A DNA stretch of 35,047 nucleotides from contig WHSU01000035.1 of assembly GCA_009379925.1 (NCBI GenBank), positions 1-35,047 on the forward strand, read 5' to 3'. Shown piece by piece: positions 30,413 to 35,047 of the stretch. How positions within the stretch are numbered: position 1 is the first letter of the stretch; every line of letters begins with the position of its first letter. This DNA comes from Dehalococcoidia bacterium (GTDB lineage: Bacteria; Chloroflexota; Dehalococcoidia; UBA2979). Made by a program: the position numbers and the translations under genes. A model generated the notes under the pieces. The model saw only the letters and a list, made by a program, of their open reading frames with translations. It had not been told where the DNA came from and did not search any database.

Positions 30413-33247
30413 TTGGTGGAGTCACCCCGCGCGATGGGAGCGACAGGCATGGGGGAGGATCTGATCGGGGTGGGCGGCGGTATCGCCGCGGCCGGGCGCG
30501 CCGCGGCGCGGCAGGCCGGCACCGTCACCGAGTGGCTCCAGCGGGGCGCCGAACTGGGCCCCGACGCGCCAGCGCTCGAATTCGGGCGCGAGCGGCTGTC
30601 GCACGCCGAACTCGACGCTCTCAGCAACCGGATCGCCCATTACCTCGTCGACTACGGAGTCGGCCGCGGCGACCGCGTCGGACTCTGCCTCGACCGCTCG
30701 GTCGAACTCGTCGCCTGCCTCGTCGGCATCCTGAAGAGCGGCGCGGCCTACGTGCCGCTCGACCCGACCTATCCGCCGGAGCGTCTCACGATGATGCGCG
30801 AGGATGCGGACCTGCGCCTCATCCTCGCGAGCGAAGCCCACGCTGGGTGGATCGGAGGCGACGGCCCCGATGCCGGCGCCGTCCACTCGTGGGAGACGGT
30901 CTCCGCCCGGCTCGACGCACTGCCGGCCACACCCCTCGCCGTACAGCCACAACCCGAGGACGACGCCTACATCATCTTCACCTCCGGCTCCACGGGCCGG
31001 CCCAAGGGCATCGAGATGCCCCACCGGGCGCTCGCCAACCTGATCGCGTGGCAACTCGAGCGGTCGACGTTCCGTCCGCGCGCCCGGGTGCTGCAGTACT
31101 CCAGCATCAGCTTCGATGTCTCGTTCCAGGAGGTCGCGACCACGCTCGCGTCTGGCGGTCACCTCCTCATGGTGCGCGACAGCGACCGGCGCGACCCGAG
31201 AGTGTTGCTGAAGGTCCTCCGAGAGCAGCACGTCCAGCGCCTGTTCCTCCCGTTCGTCGCCCTGCGCAGCCTCGTCGAGGTCGCCGTGCAGTCCGAAGGG
31301 TTCCCGCCCGCACTGACCGAGATCATCACCGCGGGCGAACAACTCCGGGTCGACGATGTGATGCGCGACGTGTTCGGTCGCTCCCCGGGGCTCACACTCG
31401 ACAACCAGTACGGGCCCTCCGAGACGCACGTCATCACGGCGCATCTGCTCGATGGCGACCCGCGCTCATGGCCTGACCTCCCGCCCATCGGACGGGCGCT
31501 GACCGGCTGCACGGCCGACGTGCTGGGCGAAGACCGGCGCCCGGTCGCCGAGGGCGAGGTCGGCGAGATCTACCTCGGCGGCGTCAATCTCGCGCACGGG
31601 TACTTCCGCCGCGACGACCTCACCGACCAGGCGTTCGTCGTCCACGACGCGGGCGACGGCCCGCGGCGGCTCTACCGTACCGGCGACCTCGCGATCGTCG
31701 ACCAGCACGGCGACATCCACTACCAGGGGCGCGTCGACCACCAGGTGAAGATCCGCGGCCACCGAGTCGAACCGGGCGAGATCAACGCCGTGGCGAGCCG
31801 GCTCCAGGGCGTCGCCCAGTGCCTCACCCAGACGTTCCACCGTCCGGACGGCGCGCCATACCTCGTCACCTACTTCACGAGGCAGGCAGGCGCGGCCATC
31901 GGCGTCGAGCAGGTCCGCGAGCACCTGCACGCCCACCTCCCCGACTACATGGTGCCCTCGTTCGTGATCGAGCTCGACCACATCGACCTCGGACCCAGCG
32001 GCAAGGCCGACCTTCGCTCGCTGCCCGACCCCCGGACCTCCGCGGTGCTCGACGCCCCCGTCTACGGCACCGACACCGAGCGACGCCTCGCGGCGATCTG
32101 GAACGAGGTGCTCAACTTCCCCCGCATCCCCGCGGACGCCAACTTCTTCGACCTCGGAGGCGACTCCTTGGACGCGGTCACGCTCTTCCTCCGCATCAGC
32201 GAGGAGTTCGACTACGAACTCCCGCTCGCCGCGCTCACCCAGACCCCCACGATCACCAGCCTCGCCCGCCGCATCGACGAGCGCGCGGCCCTCGAGGGCA
32301 AAGGCCACCGGTCGCTCCAGCTCCTCCAGGGCGGCCCGGACGACGTCCCACCGCTGTTCCTCGTGCACGGCGGTCAGGGCAACGTGCTGGTCTTCGGGGA
32401 GTTCGCCGCGAACCTCGCACCCGATCAGCGGGTCTACGCATTCCAGTGGTCGGGATGGGACGGCGGTCGTGGCGAACGCACAATCCCGGAGATGGCTGCC
32501 GCCTATAAGGAGGAGCTGCTGCGCGAGGCCCCCGTCGGCCCGTACCGAATCGGCGGCCACTGCATCGGCGGGCTGATCGCCATCGAGCTCGCCCACCTCC
32601 TCGTCGCCGGCGGCGCGGAGATCGACGGACCGCTCATCGTCTCCGACACGCCCAACCTGGCAGCCGGCTCGTACCGGCGGGACGACCCGCACAGCTCCCC
32701 GCAGTCAGAGCGCCGGTTCGAGCAGCGGGCCGATGAGATCCTGTCGATGGTCCCGGCCCCGCTCCGCACCGGCGACTGGCGCGGGTCGAGGGACGCCGAG
32801 CCGGCGGCGCCGGCAGCGGACCGCCAGCCGGGTGGCGGCGGCCTGAGGTCGATGGTGATGCGGGTGCCGTACCTCACCCGCCTCTGGAGAAGCGTGCGCG
32901 ACTGGTCGCGCATCGGCCTGCGAGTACAGCTCGGTCGCCCCGTCCCCATGGCCCGGCGCCAGCGCTACTGCGCCACCACCCTGCGGGCCGCCGCGCTGCG
33001 GCATCGCTCCCGGACATGGGACGGCGATGTCCTCTATCTCCGTACCGGTACGTTCGAGGGGAGCACGATGGCCCTCGAGGGTTGGTGGGACGACACGACG
33101 CTAGGCTTCGCCGAACTGTGCTCGGGTCGCCTCGACCTCCACGTCGTCGGCGGGTTCCACAACGATGGGTTCTCGTTCACCTACTCCGCGGACCGCGTCC
33201 GCGAGGCGTTCGAAGGCGCACGAGCCGGCGCCGCCACGAACGCCTGA
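30413..33247 (+). CDS. Stand-alone nonribosomal peptide synthetase-like protein, A-PCP-TE
   Basis: A 944-residue protein without condensation domain. The adenylation domain (about 35-540) has FTSGSTGRPKG (core A3, near residue 187), SFDVSFQEV with the Asp that normally binds the alpha-amino group, NQYGPSETH, RLYRTGDLA, GRVDHQVKIRGHRVEPGEI and the catalytic Lys K531 (GPSGKADL). The carrier domain has FFDLGGDSLDAV with S585 as phosphopantetheine site. The thioesterase domain has GGHCIGG with Cys C717 at the nucleophile position in place of Ser, a His in GGFHNDGF, and a low-complexity Pro/Arg insertion around 780-830. Starts at TTG 30413, GTG 30416, ATG 30434 or ATG 30449 are all possible; AGGGGAG supports the first two. 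The amino acid cannot be predicted by eye. No tailoring, PPTase or MbtH gene is nearby. Confidence 0.9.
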   Translation: MVESPRAMGATGMGEDLIGVGGGIAAAGRAAARQAGTVTEWLQRGAELGPDAPALEFGRERLSHAELDALSNRIAHYLVDYGVGRGDRVGLCLDRSVELVACLVGILKSGAAYVPLDPTYPPERLTMMREDADLRLILASEAHAGWIGGDGPDAGAVHSWETVSARLDALPATPLAVQPQPEDDAYIIFTSGSTGRPKGIEMPHRALANLIAWQLERSTFRPRARVLQYSSISFDVSFQEVATTLASGGHLLMVRDSDRRDPRVLLKVLREQHVQRLFLPFVALRSLVEVAVQSEGFPPALTEIITAGEQLRVDDVMRDVFGRSPGLTLDNQYGPSETHVITAHLLDGDPRSWPDLPPIGRALTGCTADVLGEDRRPVAEGEVGEIYLGGVNLAHGYFRRDDLTDQAFVVHDAGDGPRRLYRTGDLAIVDQHGDIHYQGRVDHQVKIRGHRVEPGEINAVASRLQGVAQCLTQTFHRPDGAPYLVTYFTRQAGAAIGVEQVREHLHAHLPDYMVPSFVIELDHIDLGPSGKADLRSLPDPRTSAVLDAPVYGTDTERRLAAIWNEVLNFPRIPADANFFDLGGDSLDAVTLFLRISEEFDYELPLAALTQTPTITSLARRIDERAALEGKGHRSLQLLQGGPDDVPPLFLVHGGQGNVLVFGEFAANLAPDQRVYAFQWSGWDGGRGERTIPEMAAAYKEELLREAPVGPYRIGGHCIGGLIAIELAHLLVAGGAEIDGPLIVSDTPNLAAGSYRRDDPHSSPQSERRFEQRADEILSMVPAPLRTGDWRGSRDAEPAAPAADRQPGGGGLRSMVMRVPYLTRLWRSVRDWSRIGLRVQLGRPVPMARRQRYCATTLRAAALRHRSRTWDGDVLYLRTGTFEGSTMALEGWWDDTTLGFAELCSGRLDLHVVGGFHNDGFSFTYSADRVREAFEGARAGAATNA

Positions 33248-33333
33248 CCCGGCCCGGCGCCAGATCCCGCCCTCAGGCCTCCTTCGTACCCTCGTGCGAC
33301 GTGACGGGCCGGCGGTCCGGAGCACCTCCCCGA

Positions 33334-35047
<1,714 letters not shown>

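Noticed and set aside
33249..33312. Inverted repeat CCGGCCCG ... CGGGCCGG between the synthetase and katG
   Set aside because: The arms are 48 nt apart and purely G/C, likely chance in this composition; not called as a terminator.

Overview
The window is high-GC DNA (roughly 70 percent), densely packed with genes on both strands. It has no rRNA, tRNA, CRISPR array, transposase or phage gene that I can recognise. The mix suggests an environmental high-GC bacterium. It includes a Tat-exported lipoprotein binding protein, luciferase-like (LLM) flavin oxidoreductases, a fused CaiB/BaiF CoA-transferase, SMP-30 lactonases, an ECF42-type sigma factor, KatG, many GTG starts and several apparently leaderless genes. 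My best guess is a Chloroflexota lineage related to Dehalococcoidia; a deep actinobacterium is the alternative. This is inference from gene style only.

Region 1 (1-3340): the 3' end of a ferritin-like gene, an SCP2-like protein, a zinc alcohol dehydrogenase with a phased-repeat promoter, and an APH-type phosphotransferase. Region 2 (3451-17002) is the most interesting part. It holds a LacI-family regulator, a peptide-type ABC importer (binding protein plus two permeases, no ATPase in the window), and an SDR dehydrogenase. Next comes a five-gene operon (LLM oxidoreductase, unknown 115-aa protein, diiron ferritin-like protein, 2x[4Fe-4S] ferredoxin, second ferritin-like protein), followed by a type-B carboxylesterase and a double CaiB CoA-transferase. 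Near-identical 16-bp palindromes with a central CpG, the hallmark of LacI-family operators, lie in the importer/SDR divergent promoter, just downstream of the predicted start site of the LLM operon, and over the esterase start codon. A related half-site overlaps the promoter of the LacI gene. I read this as one regulon for uptake, ester cleavage, oxidation and CoA activation of an unidentified organic compound.

Region 3 (17013-23859): an ArsR-SRPBCC fusion regulator with DUF1905 and SMP-30 genes, an enoyl-CoA hydratase homologue lacking both catalytic glutamates, an alpha/beta hydrolase, a GH15 glycosidase, and a tandem hot-dog (MaoC-like) gene broken by two frameshifts, one in a run of ten C. 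Region 4 (23913-30153): a YCII/DGPF protein, ECF42-like sigma factor and TfoX-like protein in an operon, a badly decayed P-loop kinase pseudogene, a second LLM oxidoreductase, a divergent glucose-6-phosphate dehydrogenase and a divergently transcribed SMP-30 lactonase.

Region 5 (30154-35047): an AT-rich intergenic patch with a 30-bp inverted repeat precedes a stand-alone A-PCP-TE synthetase whose thioesterase carries Cys instead of Ser. The window ends inside katG.
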